Origin: UKL13-2 sp043793345
Lineage (GTDB): Bacteria > Pseudomonadota > Gammaproteobacteria > Burkholderiales > Usitatibacteraceae
Assembly (NCBI GenBank): GCA_043793345.1
Contig: JAYVXF010000141.1
Location: 1-18,226 of the forward strand
Direction: 5' to 3'
Length of the DNA: 18,226 bases
Of the stretch, positions 7,736 through 14,950 are shown piece after piece. The position numbers and the translations under genes were made by a program. How positions within the stretch are numbered: the first letter of the stretch is position 1; the number at the start of each line of letters is the position of its first letter. Under the pieces are notes generated by a model. It saw only the letters and a list, made by a program, of their open reading frames with translations. It searched no databases and was not told the DNA's origin.

Positions 7736-8254
7736 ATGAAAATCCTCGGCCTCGATCCGGGTCTGCGCGTCACCGGCTACGGCGTGATCGAAAAAATTGG
7801 TGCAACCCTTACCTACATCACCAGCGGCTGCATCAAGTCGCCCGATGGCGAATTGCCGGATCGCCTGAAGAATATTCTGAATTCGGTGCAGGAAGTCATT
7901 GCGCGTTACGCGCCCGGTGAAGTCGCGGTGGAGAAAGTATTCGTCAACGTCAATCCGCAGTCGACGCTGTTACTCGGTCAGGCGCGCGGTGCCGCGATTT
8001 GCGCGGCCGTCGCGCAGAATTTGCCGGTTTCCGAATACACTGCATTGCAAGTCAAACAAGCGGTGGTCGGCAATGGCCACGCAACGAAAGAACAGGTGCA
8101 GGAAATGGTGAAACGACTGCTGAAATTATCCGGCTACCCGAGTGCCGATGCGGCCGATGCATTGGCCTGCGCGATTTGTCATGCGCATGGCGGCGCGCTG
8201 GGGGGGATGAGTACGCGGGGGTATCGGATCAAGGGTGGGAGGCTGGTGAAATGA
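7736..8254 (+). CDS. ruvC: crossover junction endodeoxyribonuclease RuvC
   Basis: RuvC is a dimeric Holliday-junction resolvase that nicks opposing strands after RuvAB branch migration. The 172-residue protein has all four acidic catalytic residues in the expected places: D7 in LGLDPGLRVTGYG, E66 in VAVEKVF, and D138 and D141 in SADAADALACAICH. QARGAAICA and QVKQAVVGNGHATKEQV (residues 105-121) are also classic. The stop TGA at 8252-8254 overlaps an ATG (ATGA) preceded by GGGAGG 8 nt upstream. This is a strong initiation signal now used by the DUF559 reading frame, and probably ancestrally by ruvA. Confidence 0.97.
   Translation: MKILGLDPGLRVTGYGVIEKIGATLTYITSGCIKSPDGELPDRLKNILNSVQEVIARYAPGEVAVEKVFVNVNPQSTLLLGQARGAAICAAVAQNLPVSEYTALQVKQAVVGNGHATKEQVQEMVKRLLKLSGYPSADAADALACAICHAHGGALGGMSTRGYRIKGGRLVK
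8237..8254 (+). promoter_or_regulatory. strong Shine-Dalgarno plus ATGA stop/start overlap at ruvC end
   Basis: GGGAGG (8237-8242) lies 8 nt before ATG 8251, which shares ATGA with the ruvC stop. It is a well-formed translation-initiation signal for the next gene. The same hexamer AAATGA recurs at the ruvA start (8851-8856), where no comparable Shine-Dalgarno is present. Confidence 0.6.
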
Positions 8255-8856
8255 CGCGCGGTGTGGCAGAGCTAACTCCTTCCCCCCTCATGTGGGAGAA
8301 GGCCGGGATGGGGGTGCGGTCGATTGTTGCCACTGCCCGCAAACTACGCCGCAGTTCGACGGACGTGGAACGAAAGCTGTGGCACCGAATTCGCGATAAA
8401 CAAATTGAGGAATTTCGTTTCCGGCGACAGAGGCCGATTGAAAAATATATTGTGGATTTTATTTGTCTTGAAGCTCAGTTGATTGTTGAGCTTGATGCGG
8501 GGCAGCATGCAGAAAACGTTGCACATGATCAAAAGCGGTCGGCATTTCTCCACGAGCGCGGATATCGGGTGCTAAGGTTTTGGAATAGCGAGGTGATTGA
8601 GAATATAGAAGGGGTGTTGGAGCGATTGCGGGAAGTGTTGCTTCTGACGCGCCTTGACCCCACCCTAACCCTCCCCTTGGTAGGGGAGGGAACAGATCTC
8701 GCGGGCGTTGAGGTCGTCGCTGCGAACGAAATTGATCGCGCGAGCGCCGCGGTCGTCGCTATTGCTCCTTCCCCCGCCAAGCGGGGGAAGGCCGGGATGG
8801 GGGTGCGCTCGAACAGAGGAGCTACTCCAACAAACGAGTCGGATAAAACAAAATGA
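8251..8856 (+). CDS. DUF559 endonuclease-like protein inserted between ruvC and ruvA
   Basis: The frame codes 201 residues. The DUF559 core spans about residues 25-128: ARKLRRSSTDVERKLWHRIR, FRFRRQRPIEKYIVDFICLE, LIVELDAGQH and GYRVLRFWNSEVIENIEGVL. DUF559 belongs to the restriction-endonuclease-like fold, close to Vsr mismatch nucleases. D69, E80, D82 and H86 are candidate active-site residues, but activity is unproven. The outer parts are translated repeat: residues 9-24 and 172-187 both contain KAGMGVRS, and residues 136-147 come from an inverted repeat copy. Start options are ATG 8251 (overlapping the ruvC stop, with GGGAGG 8 nt upstream) or ATG 8308 inside the repeat, with GGGAG 9 nt upstream. 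The second fits the core better. Its TGA overlaps the ruvA ATG. It is likely a mobile or passenger gene. Confidence 0.85.
   Translation: MTRGVAELTPSPLMWEKAGMGVRSIVATARKLRRSSTDVERKLWHRIRDKQIEEFRFRRQRPIEKYIVDFICLEAQLIVELDAGQHAENVAHDQKRSAFLHERGYRVLRFWNSEVIENIEGVLERLREVLLLTRLDPTLTLPLVGEGTDLAGVEVVAANEIDRASAAVVAIAPSPAKRGKAGMGVRSNRGATPTNESDKTK
8276..8323 (+). repeat. REP-like GC-rich repeat, copy 1
   Basis: A 48-nt unit that matches copy 3 (8765-8812) at 42 of 48 positions. It consists of a C-rich/G-rich imperfect palindrome followed by the shared tail GGCCGGGATGGGGGTGCG. It lies inside the 5' part of the DUF559 frame and carries GGGAG plus an in-frame ATG at 8308. Confidence 0.75.
8656..8692 (-). 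repeat. REP-like GC-rich repeat, copy 2 (inverted, diverged)
   Basis: CCCTCCCC (8669-8676) pairs perfectly with GGGGAGGG (8683-8690) around a 6-nt loop. The flank GACCCCACCCTAA is the reverse-complement counterpart of the GGGATGGGG tail in copies 1 and 3. It directly follows the DUF559 core domain, so copies 1 and 2 bracket the core in opposite orientation. Confidence 0.65.
8765..8812 (+). repeat. REP-like GC-rich repeat, copy 3
   Basis: The palindrome is perfect: CTTCCCCCGC (8768-8777) and GCGGGGGAAG (8781-8790) around a CAA loop. It is followed by the tail shared with copy 1. It lies 40 nt before the ruvA start and inside the C-terminal coding part of the DUF559 frame. Confidence 0.75.
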
Positions 8857-9437
8857 TCGGTCGCCTCTCCGGCACATTGCTGGAAAAAAATCCCCCACAA
8901 ATATTGCTCGATGTCGGCGGCATTGGCTACGAGGTCAACGTGCCGATGAGCACCTTCTACAACCTGCCCAAGCTTGGCGAAAAGGTCGCGCTTTTTACCC
9001 AATTGATCGTTCGCGAAGACGCCCATCTGCTCTATGGTTTTGGCACCGAAGCCGAGCGCGCAACGTTCAAACAACTTCTCAAAGTAAGCGGCGTCGGCCC
9101 TAAAGTTGGCTTGGCCGTGTTGTCCGGCATGAGCGTAAATGATTTGGCTGAGGCGGTGGCAACGCAGGAGAGCGGTCGCTTGACAAGAGTGCCCGGTATC
9201 GGCAAAAAAACTGCCGAGCGCCTGATGCTGGAGCTCAAAGACAAACTCAAAGTCGATGTTCGCATCGCAGTCGGCGGGGACGCGCATCAGCCAACAACAG
9301 CCGCCGATATTTTGAACGCACTTATTTCACTCGGCTACAACGAGAAAGAAGCGTTGTACGCAATCAGGGAACTACCAAAAGACGTGACGGTATCGGACGG
9401 CATTCGGCAGGCATTGAAGCTGCTCTCAAAATCGTGA
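8853..9437 (+). CDS. ruvA: Holliday junction branch migration protein RuvA
   Basis: RuvA forms tetramers that hold the four-way junction open and load RuvB. The 194-residue protein has the OB-fold N-terminus MIGRLSGTLLEKNPPQILLDVGGIGYEV. Two helix-hairpin-helix motifs follow: VSGVGPKVG (residues 78-86) and VPGIGKKTA (113-121). A flexible linker (about 135-148) leads to the RuvB-contacting domain III (ADILNALISLGYNEKEALYAI). The ATG overlaps the DUF559 stop (ATGA). Directly upstream there is only a weak GGAT, so translation may depend on ribosomes finishing the inserted gene. ruvB starts 22 nt downstream. Confidence 0.97.
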   Translation: MIGRLSGTLLEKNPPQILLDVGGIGYEVNVPMSTFYNLPKLGEKVALFTQLIVREDAHLLYGFGTEAERATFKQLLKVSGVGPKVGLAVLSGMSVNDLAEAVATQESGRLTRVPGIGKKTAERLMLELKDKLKVDVRIAVGGDAHQPTTAADILNALISLGYNEKEALYAIRELPKDVTVSDGIRQALKLLSKS

Positions 9438-9459
9438 CGCGGTCGCGTAAAATCAAGTC

Positions 9460-10494
9460 ATGATCGAAGAAGACCGACTCATCTCAGGCGGCAAAGCTTC
9501 TGTACACGAGGAGGCACAGGAGCGGGCGCTGCGCCCCAAGCTGCTGCAGGAATACGTGGGTCAGCAAAAAATCCGCGATCAGTTATCGATTTTTATAGAG
9601 GCGGCCCGCAGCCGCAAAGAACCGCTCGATCACACGCTGCTGTTCGGTCCGCCAGGACTTGGCAAAACCACGCTGGCGCACATCATTGCGCGCGAGATGG
9701 GCGTGAATCTGAAACACACATCGGGCCCCGTGCTGGAACGCGCCGGTGATCTGGCCGCGATGCTGACCAATCTTGAGCCGAACGATGTGCTGTTTATCGA
9801 CGAGATCCATCGCCTGAATCCGGTGGTCGAGGAAATTCTTTACCCGGCACTTGAGGATTACCAGATCGACATCATGATCGGCGAGGGGCCTGCTGCGCGC
9901 TCGGTGAAGCTTGATCTGCCGCCGTTTACGCTGGTCGGTGCGACCACGCGTGCAGGGATGCTGACCAATCCATTGCGCGACCGCTTCGGCATCGTTGCGC
10001 GGCTCGAGTTTTACTCGCCGGCAGAATTAAAGCTGATCGTGTCGCGCTCGGCAAATTTGCTCAAAGTGCCGGTGGATGACCAAGGCGCTGCGGAAATCGC
10101 GTTACGCTCCAGAGGCACGCCGCGCATCGCCAATCGTTTGCTGCGCCGGGTGCGCGATTTTGCGCAAGTGAAAGCAGAAGGCTTTGTCGATAAGCCGGTG
10201 GCCGACGCGGCGCTAAAAATGCTCGATGTCGATCAGGTCGGGCTGGACATGATGGACCGCAAATTGCTGCGATGTATTATCGAGAAATTCGCCGGCGGGC
10301 CGGTCGGTGTTGAAAATCTCGCCGCCGCAATCGGGGAGGAGCGCGACACCATTGAAGACGTGCTGGAGCCGTACCTGATTCAGCAAGGCTATCTGCAACG
10401 CACGCCGCGTGGCCGCATGGCGACCTTGCTCACCTTCCAGCATTTTGGCATCACTGCGCCCGCCAATGGCAATGTCGTGCCGGAGTTGTTTTAG
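9460..10494 (+). CDS. ruvB: Holliday junction branch migration ATPase RuvB
   Basis: RuvB is the AAA+ hexameric motor that drives branch migration with RuvA. The 344-residue protein carries Walker A GPPGLGKT (63-70), Walker B LFIDEIH (111-117), sensor-1 GATTRAG (160-166) and PLRDRFG with the arginine-finger region (171-177). The C-terminal winged helix includes GPVGVENLAAAIGEERDTIEDVLEPYLIQ and QRTPRGR. Length and order are standard. The TAG stop shares its G with the GTG start of ybgC. It completes a split ruvC-[DUF559]-ruvA-ruvB set. Confidence 0.98.
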   Translation: MIEEDRLISGGKASVHEEAQERALRPKLLQEYVGQQKIRDQLSIFIEAARSRKEPLDHTLLFGPPGLGKTTLAHIIAREMGVNLKHTSGPVLERAGDLAAMLTNLEPNDVLFIDEIHRLNPVVEEILYPALEDYQIDIMIGEGPAARSVKLDLPPFTLVGATTRAGMLTNPLRDRFGIVARLEFYSPAELKLIVSRSANLLKVPVDDQGAAEIALRSRGTPRIANRLLRRVRDFAQVKAEGFVDKPVADAALKMLDVDQVGLDMMDRKLLRCIIEKFAGGPVGVENLAAAIGEERDTIEDVLEPYLIQQGYLQRTPRGRMATLLTFQHFGITAPANGNVVPELF

Positions 10495-10937
10495 TGGCCA
10501 GACTCTCCTTAAAAGACGCGCAGCAAACGCCGCTGTTCACGTTTGATTTCCCGCAGCGCGTCTACTTTGAAGATACCGATGCCGGTGGCGTGGTCTATCA
10601 CGCGCAGTATGTAAAGTTTCTGGAACGCGCCCGCACCGAATGGCTGCGCTATCTCGGTTTTACCAATAGCGAGCTCGAGCGCAACTACAAAATGCTGTTC
10701 ATCGTTAGCGAGATCGCGGTCGAATTCGTTAAACCCGCGCGTCTCGACGACGCGGTCAATATCAGCGTGGCCATCGAAAATCTGGGCCGTGTGCGCGTGA
10801 CGTTTCATCAGGAAATCCGTCGCGGTGAAGATATCCTGGTGAAAGCGCGCGTCGCGGTGGCGTGTGTTGCGGCGGAAACTTTTAAGCCGATTGAGATTCC
10901 AATGGAATTAAGAAAAAAAATGGAGGCTACGTGCTGA
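10494..10937 (+). CDS. ybgC: Tol-Pal-associated acyl-CoA thioesterase YbgC
   Basis: A hotdog-fold cytoplasmic thioesterase that hydrolyses acyl-CoA and sits at the head of tol-pal operons. The 147-residue protein shows RVYFEDTDAGGVVYHAQYV (residues 22-40). D29 and H36 correspond to E. coli D18 and H25, which are required for activity. FLERARTEWLRYLGF follows. The start is GTG, overlapping the ruvB TAG, with GGAG about 9 nt upstream. The N-terminus is about 11 residues longer than in E. coli. The end overlaps the tolQ start by 7 nt, so translation is coupled. Confidence 0.95.
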   Translation: MARLSLKDAQQTPLFTFDFPQRVYFEDTDAGGVVYHAQYVKFLERARTEWLRYLGFTNSELERNYKMLFIVSEIAVEFVKPARLDDAVNISVAIENLGRVRVTFHQEIRRGEDILVKARVAVACVAAETFKPIEIPMELRKKMEATC

Positions 10938-11614
10938 ATCTTTCCAACGACATGGCGATTTTGTCGCTCGTTGCGCATGCATCTATCATCGTCAAGATCG
11001 TTCTGGGAATTTTGATCCTCGCCTCGATGATGTCGTGGTGGTACATATTCGTCAAAATGTTTGCGGTACGGCGCGCAAAAAAGCAGGCCGAAGAATTCGA
11101 GCGTGAATTCTGGGGCGGCTCGGATATTGTTGGACTCTATCAGCGGGCAAGCGGGGGGCAGTACGATCCGGCCGGCATGGAGCGAATCTTTGAATCGGGC
11201 TTCAAGGAATATCTGAAACTGAAAAGCCGCAGCGGCTCGGACATCGGCGCGCTGATGGACGGCACGCGCCGCGCGATGAAGGCAACATTCCAGCGTGAGC
11301 TCGATTATCTCGAAGCGCATTTGTCGTTTCTCGCCACCGTCGGCTCGGTAAGCCCGTACATCGGTTTGTTCGGTACCGTGTGGGGCATCATGAATTCATT
11401 CCGCAGCCTCTCCAACATGGCGCAGGCAACGCTGGCGCAGGTCGCACCCGGCATGGCCGAGGCGCTGATCGCCACCGCCATCGGCCTGTTCGCAGCGATT
11501 CCGGCGGTGATTGCGTACAACAAATACACCGCCGAAATTGATCGCCTCGCAAATCGCTACGAGAGCTTCATGGAAGAATTCACCAACATCCTGCAACGTC
11601 AAGCGGTGCATTGA
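10931..11614 (+). CDS. tolQ: Tol-Pal inner-membrane proton-channel subunit TolQ
   Basis: TolQ, a MotA/ExbB homologue, forms the pentameric inner-membrane channel that uses proton-motive force with TolR to energise TolA during outer-membrane constriction. The 227-residue protein has three membrane segments, at about 15-40, 131-157 (ATVGSVSPYIGLFGTVWGIM) and 174-197 (AEALIATAIGLFAAIPAVIA). A cytoplasmic region lies between the first and second. The start is GTG 10931 with GGAGG 4 nt upstream. ATG at 10952 is an alternative that would remove seven residues. The stop overlaps the tolR start (TGATG). Confidence 0.96.
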   Translation: MLNLSNDMAILSLVAHASIIVKIVLGILILASMMSWWYIFVKMFAVRRAKKQAEEFEREFWGGSDIVGLYQRASGGQYDPAGMERIFESGFKEYLKLKSRSGSDIGALMDGTRRAMKATFQRELDYLEAHLSFLATVGSVSPYIGLFGTVWGIMNSFRSLSNMAQATLAQVAPGMAEALIATAIGLFAAIPAVIAYNKYTAEIDRLANRYESFMEEFTNILQRQAVH

Positions 11615-12024
11615 TGCGTCGCCGCCGTCGCGCCATGGCAGAAATCAACGTCGTCCCGTACATCGACGTGATGCTCGTATTGCTGATCATTTTTATGGTG
11701 GTGGCACCGGCCATACAGCCGGGACAAATCGATTTACCGAGCGTCGGTCAGGCGCTGAACCCAACCGTCGCGCCGCTGGAAGTTCGCATCAAACGCGACG
11801 GCTCGATTCTGCTGGTCGACCGCCAGCAAGGCGGGCAGGAACAGCTCGTCACGCGTGAAAAATTGCTGCAAACGGTAAACGTCATTCAGGCGTCGCACCC
11901 CGAACAGGCAGTGGTGATCAACGCCGATAAAAATTTGAAATACGACGACGTGCTGCGCGTCATGGATATCTTGCAGACTGGCAAGATCAAGCGGGTCGGT
12001 TTACTGGTGAAACCGGATAAGTAG
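11614..12024 (+). CDS. tolR: Tol-Pal inner-membrane protein TolR
   Basis: TolR, an ExbD homologue, is the channel partner of TolQ, with a single membrane helix and a periplasmic domain. The 136-residue protein has the classic start: a basic cytoplasmic tail (RRRRRAMAEINVVPYIDVML) and a membrane helix at about 17-33. The helix contains the proton-relay aspartate D18 (equivalent to E. coli D23). The periplasmic part ends with VVINADKNLKYDDVLRVMDIL and VGLLVKP. ATG 11614 overlaps the tolQ TGA. A TTG three bases earlier is less likely. tolA begins 1 nt after the stop. Confidence 0.95.
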   Translation: MRRRRRAMAEINVVPYIDVMLVLLIIFMVVAPAIQPGQIDLPSVGQALNPTVAPLEVRIKRDGSILLVDRQQGGQEQLVTREKLLQTVNVIQASHPEQAVVINADKNLKYDDVLRVMDILQTGKIKRVGLLVKPDK

Positions 12025-12025
12025 C

Positions 12026-12841
12026 ATGGCGCAATCGCCGCCTATTTCGCATCGCCGCTCGCCGCTGCTGACAAGAAGCGAGCCGGGCAGATTGCCTGCG
12101 GCGCTACTTGCGATTATTGTGCACAGTGTTTTTTTTGCGCTGCTCGTGTTCGGCGTTTCCTGGCAGGTCAAACAGCCGGAATCGGCCATCGCCGAGCTCT
12201 GGAGCCAATTGCCGCCGATGCAAAATGCGCCCGCAATTACCCCTCCGCCACCTGAGCCGGAAGTCGTCAAACCAGACCCGCCGAAAGTCGAGCCAAAAAT
12301 AGAAAAAGTGAAAGAGATTCCACCGCAACCGACGCCGGCCGAGATCAATTTACAAGCCAAACGCGAGAAGCTCGAAAAAGCCGAACGCGAAAAAAAACTG
12401 CAGGACGAGAAGACGTTGAAGGAAAAACAAAAACTCGCTGAGGTTGAGAAAAAGCGCAAAGAGGACGAAACAAAACAGAAGCTCGCGCAAAAAATGGCGG
12501 ACGACAAAGCGCGTGCCGAGCTGGCCGCGAAAGAGGCAACCGCTGCGACGGCGCGCGATGCGTCGCGGAAGATATTTGGAGACAAAATTGCCAAGCTCAT
12601 CAGAGATCGTGCCAACATACCTGATTCAGTTTCTGGCAAACCAGAAATTCACATTCGCTTGCGGCTACTGGTCAGCGGCACTATTTTCGAGGCGCAAGTC
12701 GTAAAGCCGTCAGGCGATAAAGTTTATGATGACGCTGTTGAGCGCGCCATCAACGGCATTCGAAATTGGCCGCCGCCGGAGAGTGCGGAACTTTTTGGTG
12801 GTCAGCGTGACCTTATCTTGAAGATACAGCACGACCGCTAG
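12026..12841 (+). CDS. tolA: Tol-Pal periplasm-spanning protein TolA
   Basis: TolA links the TolQR motor to TolB and Pal across the periplasm. The 271-residue protein has one membrane helix (about 25-46), a proline-rich stretch (69-105), a highly charged Lys/Glu/Ala helix (106-178) and a TonB/TolA-type C-terminal domain (about 183-271). That last domain includes IHIRLRLLVSGTIFEAQVVKPSGD and DDAVERAINGIRNWPPP. The helical spacer is much shorter than in E. coli (421-residue protein), as is common outside enterobacteria. It follows tolR with a 1-nt gap. A 28-nt gap precedes tolB. Confidence 0.95.
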   Translation: MAQSPPISHRRSPLLTRSEPGRLPAALLAIIVHSVFFALLVFGVSWQVKQPESAIAELWSQLPPMQNAPAITPPPPEPEVVKPDPPKVEPKIEKVKEIPPQPTPAEINLQAKREKLEKAEREKKLQDEKTLKEKQKLAEVEKKRKEDETKQKLAQKMADDKARAELAAKEATAATARDASRKIFGDKIAKLIRDRANIPDSVSGKPEIHIRLRLLVSGTIFEAQVVKPSGDKVYDDAVERAINGIRNWPPPESAELFGGQRDLILKIQHDR

Positions 12842-12869
12842 CAATCACTATTCACATAGAATCCAATAC

Positions 12870-14180
12870 ATGTTAAAACAACTAAACATTTTCAGCCGCA
12901 TCGTTGCGCTTGCCGTTCTCGGTAGCGCGCTGCTGTTCGCCACCACCGCACACGCCCAGCTCACCATCGACGTAACGACCAGCTCCGGCCGCCAGGTACC
13001 GATTGCGATTGCACCGTTCGCGCTTGAGGCCAACGCGCCGCAAAATATCACGCCGCTTATTTCCGCGAATCTGGCGCGCTCCGGCATGTTTCGCATCGTC
13101 AATACCGTCGGCATCAGTAATTTGCCGACCGAGCCGTCGCAGGTGAATTATCTGGATTGGTCGAGCCGCAGCACCGAGGCTCTCGTCATCGGTGGCATCA
13201 AGCCGTTGGCGGATGGGCGCTTCGAGGTCAATTTTCGATTGTTCGATGTTGGCAAACAAAACCAGATTGCCGCGACCTCATACACGGTGAGCGCGTCGCA
13301 GTTGCGTGCCACCGCGCACAAGATCTCCGACGAGATATACGAAAAGCTGATCGGCGAAAAAGGCGTTTTTTCCACACAGATTGCCTATGTGTTAAAGCGC
13401 GGGCCGCGGTTCGAGTTGCAGGTTGCGGACGCCGATGGATTCAATCCGCAGGCGGTGTTGTCGTCGCTCGAGCCGATACGCTCGCCGAAGTGGTCGCCCG
13501 ATGGCAAGAAGCTCGCGTATGTTTCGTTTGAGAGCCGCAAATCGACCGTGATCGTGCAGGATTTATCGACTGGTCAGCGCAAAACCGTTGCCAATTTTCG
13601 CGGTGATAACTACGCGCCGAATTGGTCGCCGGACGGCAGTAAATTAGTGGTGGCCTTGTCGAAAGACGCGGTCTCGCAGATCTACGTGATCGCAGCGACG
13701 GGCGGCGAGGCAACGCGTATTACGCAAAGCAACGGCATCGATACCAACGCGACTTTCAACGGCGACGGCAGCCAGATCATTTTCGTTTCTGATCGCTCCG
13801 GCGGCCCGCAACTCTACAGCGTCGCAGCCAGTGGTGGCGCGCCCAGGCGCCTGACTTTCGAGGGCAGCTACAATGTCAATCCACGCATGAGCCCAGACGG
13901 AAAATCTCTGGCCTTCGTCAATCGCGAGGCAGGCCGTCTGCGCATCGCCACGCTCGAATTGGCGAATGGACAAGTCAATATTCTTACCGACGGGCCGCTC
14001 GACGACAGCCCCAGTTTTTCGCCGAACGGGCGCACCATCCTGTACGAATCCAAAGCGGGCGGACGCGGCACGCTGGGCGCGGTCTCGGCCGACGGTCGCG
14101 TGAAACAAAAAATTTCTTCACAGGCAGGCGACGTGCGCGAACCCGCGTGGGGGCCGTACGGCTCGGCTGGCGCGCGCTAA
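12870..14180 (+). CDS. tolB: Tol-Pal periplasmic beta-propeller protein TolB
   Basis: TolB is a soluble periplasmic protein that binds Pal and TolA. The 436-residue precursor has a Sec signal peptide (basic start, hydrophobic core at about 11-24, cleavage probably at AHA-Q, residues 29/30). An N-terminal mixed domain (about 31-165) includes PIAIAPFALEANAP and YEKLIGEKGVFSTQIAYV. A propeller of repeated SPDGxxLA/SPNGRTI blades follows (for example WSPDGKKLAYVSFES, WSPDGSKLVVALS and MSPDGKSLAFVNR). Length matches the family. No clear Shine-Dalgarno lies before the ATG. A 121-nt gap separates it from pal. Confidence 0.97.
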   Translation: MLKQLNIFSRIVALAVLGSALLFATTAHAQLTIDVTTSSGRQVPIAIAPFALEANAPQNITPLISANLARSGMFRIVNTVGISNLPTEPSQVNYLDWSSRSTEALVIGGIKPLADGRFEVNFRLFDVGKQNQIAATSYTVSASQLRATAHKISDEIYEKLIGEKGVFSTQIAYVLKRGPRFELQVADADGFNPQAVLSSLEPIRSPKWSPDGKKLAYVSFESRKSTVIVQDLSTGQRKTVANFRGDNYAPNWSPDGSKLVVALSKDAVSQIYVIAATGGEATRITQSNGIDTNATFNGDGSQIIFVSDRSGGPQLYSVAASGGAPRRLTFEGSYNVNPRMSPDGKSLAFVNREAGRLRIATLELANGQVNILTDGPLDDSPSFSPNGRTILYESKAGGRGTLGAVSADGRVKQKISSQAGDVREPAWGPYGSAGAR

Positions 14181-14200
14181 CCGTCGCACCAGCACCCGCC

Positions 14201-14246
14201 GTCCTACAAAATCGCCAGCGTTCCGCTGACAGAGTAGTCCTACAAA
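14201..14246 (+). repeat. 10-bp direct repeat GTCCTACAAA (two copies) in tolB-pal gap
   Basis: GTCCTACAAA occurs at 14201-14210 and again at 14237-14246, a 36-nt period, in the 121-nt gap before pal. It could be a paired binding site or a short duplication. No factor is recognised. Confidence 0.35.
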
Positions 14247-14301
14247 TTGGCATACACTAACGTGGTTCGTTGGAATTGTTTGTTACTTACTGGAGAAAAA
14301 T

Positions 14302-14832
14302 ATGAAAAATGCTCTTATCGGTTTTGGTCTCGTCGTACTGCTCGCGGCCTGCGCAAGCAAAGACCCGGTGGCCACCACCAAAGTTGAAGATCGCAACCCC
14401 GCGCCGACGACCGGCACGACTGGCGCGCCGACCACGGGCACTACTTCAAACACACCAGTGACCGGCACGAATGTCCTTACCGACCCGAACAATATTTTGT
14501 CCAAGCGCGTGGTGTATTTTGATTTCAACACCGACGCGGTGAAACCTGAATTCGCCTCGCTCATTCAGGCGCACGCGAGCTACCTTGCACAAAACCGCAA
14601 TCGCAAAGTCCGCTTTGAGGGACACGCCGATGAGCGCGGCTCACGCGAGTACAACATCGCACTCGGCCAACGCCGCGCCACGGCAGTACGCACGGCGACG
14701 ACGGCATTGGGTGTTGGCAGTGAGCGCATCGAAACCATCAGCTTCGGCGAAGACAAGCCAAAAGCCAACGGCCACGACGAAGCATCGTGGGCGCAAAATC
14801 GCCGCGTGGAAATTGTCTACGACGGTGAGTAA
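14302..14832 (+). CDS. pal: peptidoglycan-associated outer-membrane lipoprotein Pal
   Basis: Pal anchors the outer membrane to peptidoglycan and is the end-point of the Tol machine. The 176-residue precursor has a lipoprotein signal with lipobox LAAC and acylated C17. A at +2 suits outer-membrane sorting. A Thr/Gly-rich linker of degenerate TTGT repeats (about 36-57) precedes the OmpA-like domain (about 66-174). That domain shows VVYFDFNTDAVKPEF, FEGHADERGSREYN (with D110 in the peptidoglycan-binding pocket), LGQRRATAVR and AQNRRVEIVY. GGAGAAAAAT just before the ATG is a good ribosome-binding site. Its separation from tolB and cpoB by gaps may allow independent expression. Confidence 0.97.
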   Translation: MKNALIGFGLVVLLAACASKDPVATTKVEDRNPAPTTGTTGAPTTGTTSNTPVTGTNVLTDPNNILSKRVVYFDFNTDAVKPEFASLIQAHASYLAQNRNRKVRFEGHADERGSREYNIALGQRRATAVRTATTALGVGSERIETISFGEDKPKANGHDEASWAQNRRVEIVYDGE

Positions 14833-14950
14833 TATTTAACCAGATCGCCATTTGGCGCGGTGTTTGGAGCATAAATGGCTGGACAGCCGCGCTGGTGCTA
14901 GAGGTTTAGCTTATATTCTGGAAAAATACTGAGCGCAGCCTGACCTGAGG

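Larger units (their letters stand above)
8255..8856 (+). mobile_element. putative DUF559/REP-like cassette between duplicated AAATGA
   Basis: The 602-bp segment separates ruvC and ruvA, which are normally adjacent. It is bounded by AAATGA at 8249-8254 and 8851-8856, contains three copies of a GC-rich palindromic repeat, and carries one DUF559 gene. Excising it on paper would fuse the ruvC stop to the ruvA start with a perfect ribosome-binding site. No transposase or tyrosine (RAYT-type) enzyme is present, so mobility would have to come from elsewhere. The boundaries are inferred. Confidence 0.45.

Noticed and set aside
6547..7773. Long minus-strand open frame (408 codons) opposite yebC and the UPF0145 gene
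   Set aside because: The product is rich in His/Arg/Phe with no domain signature. The plus strand carries clear conserved proteins over the whole stretch.
7999..8250. Extension of the DUF559 frame leftwards through ruvC
   Set aside because: It overlaps the RuvC catalytic C-terminus in another frame and matches no DUF559 sequence. Starts at 8251 or 8308 are better supported.
8276..8812. CRISPR array made of the three GC-rich repeats
   Set aside because: The copies differ in orientation, are irregularly spaced, lie within a coding frame, and have no spacer-repeat periodicity.
8529..9287. Minus-strand open frame (252 codons) opposite the DUF559 gene and ruvA
   Set aside because: Antisense to ruvA, with no motif. 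Part of its length is only the translated reverse of the palindromic repeats.
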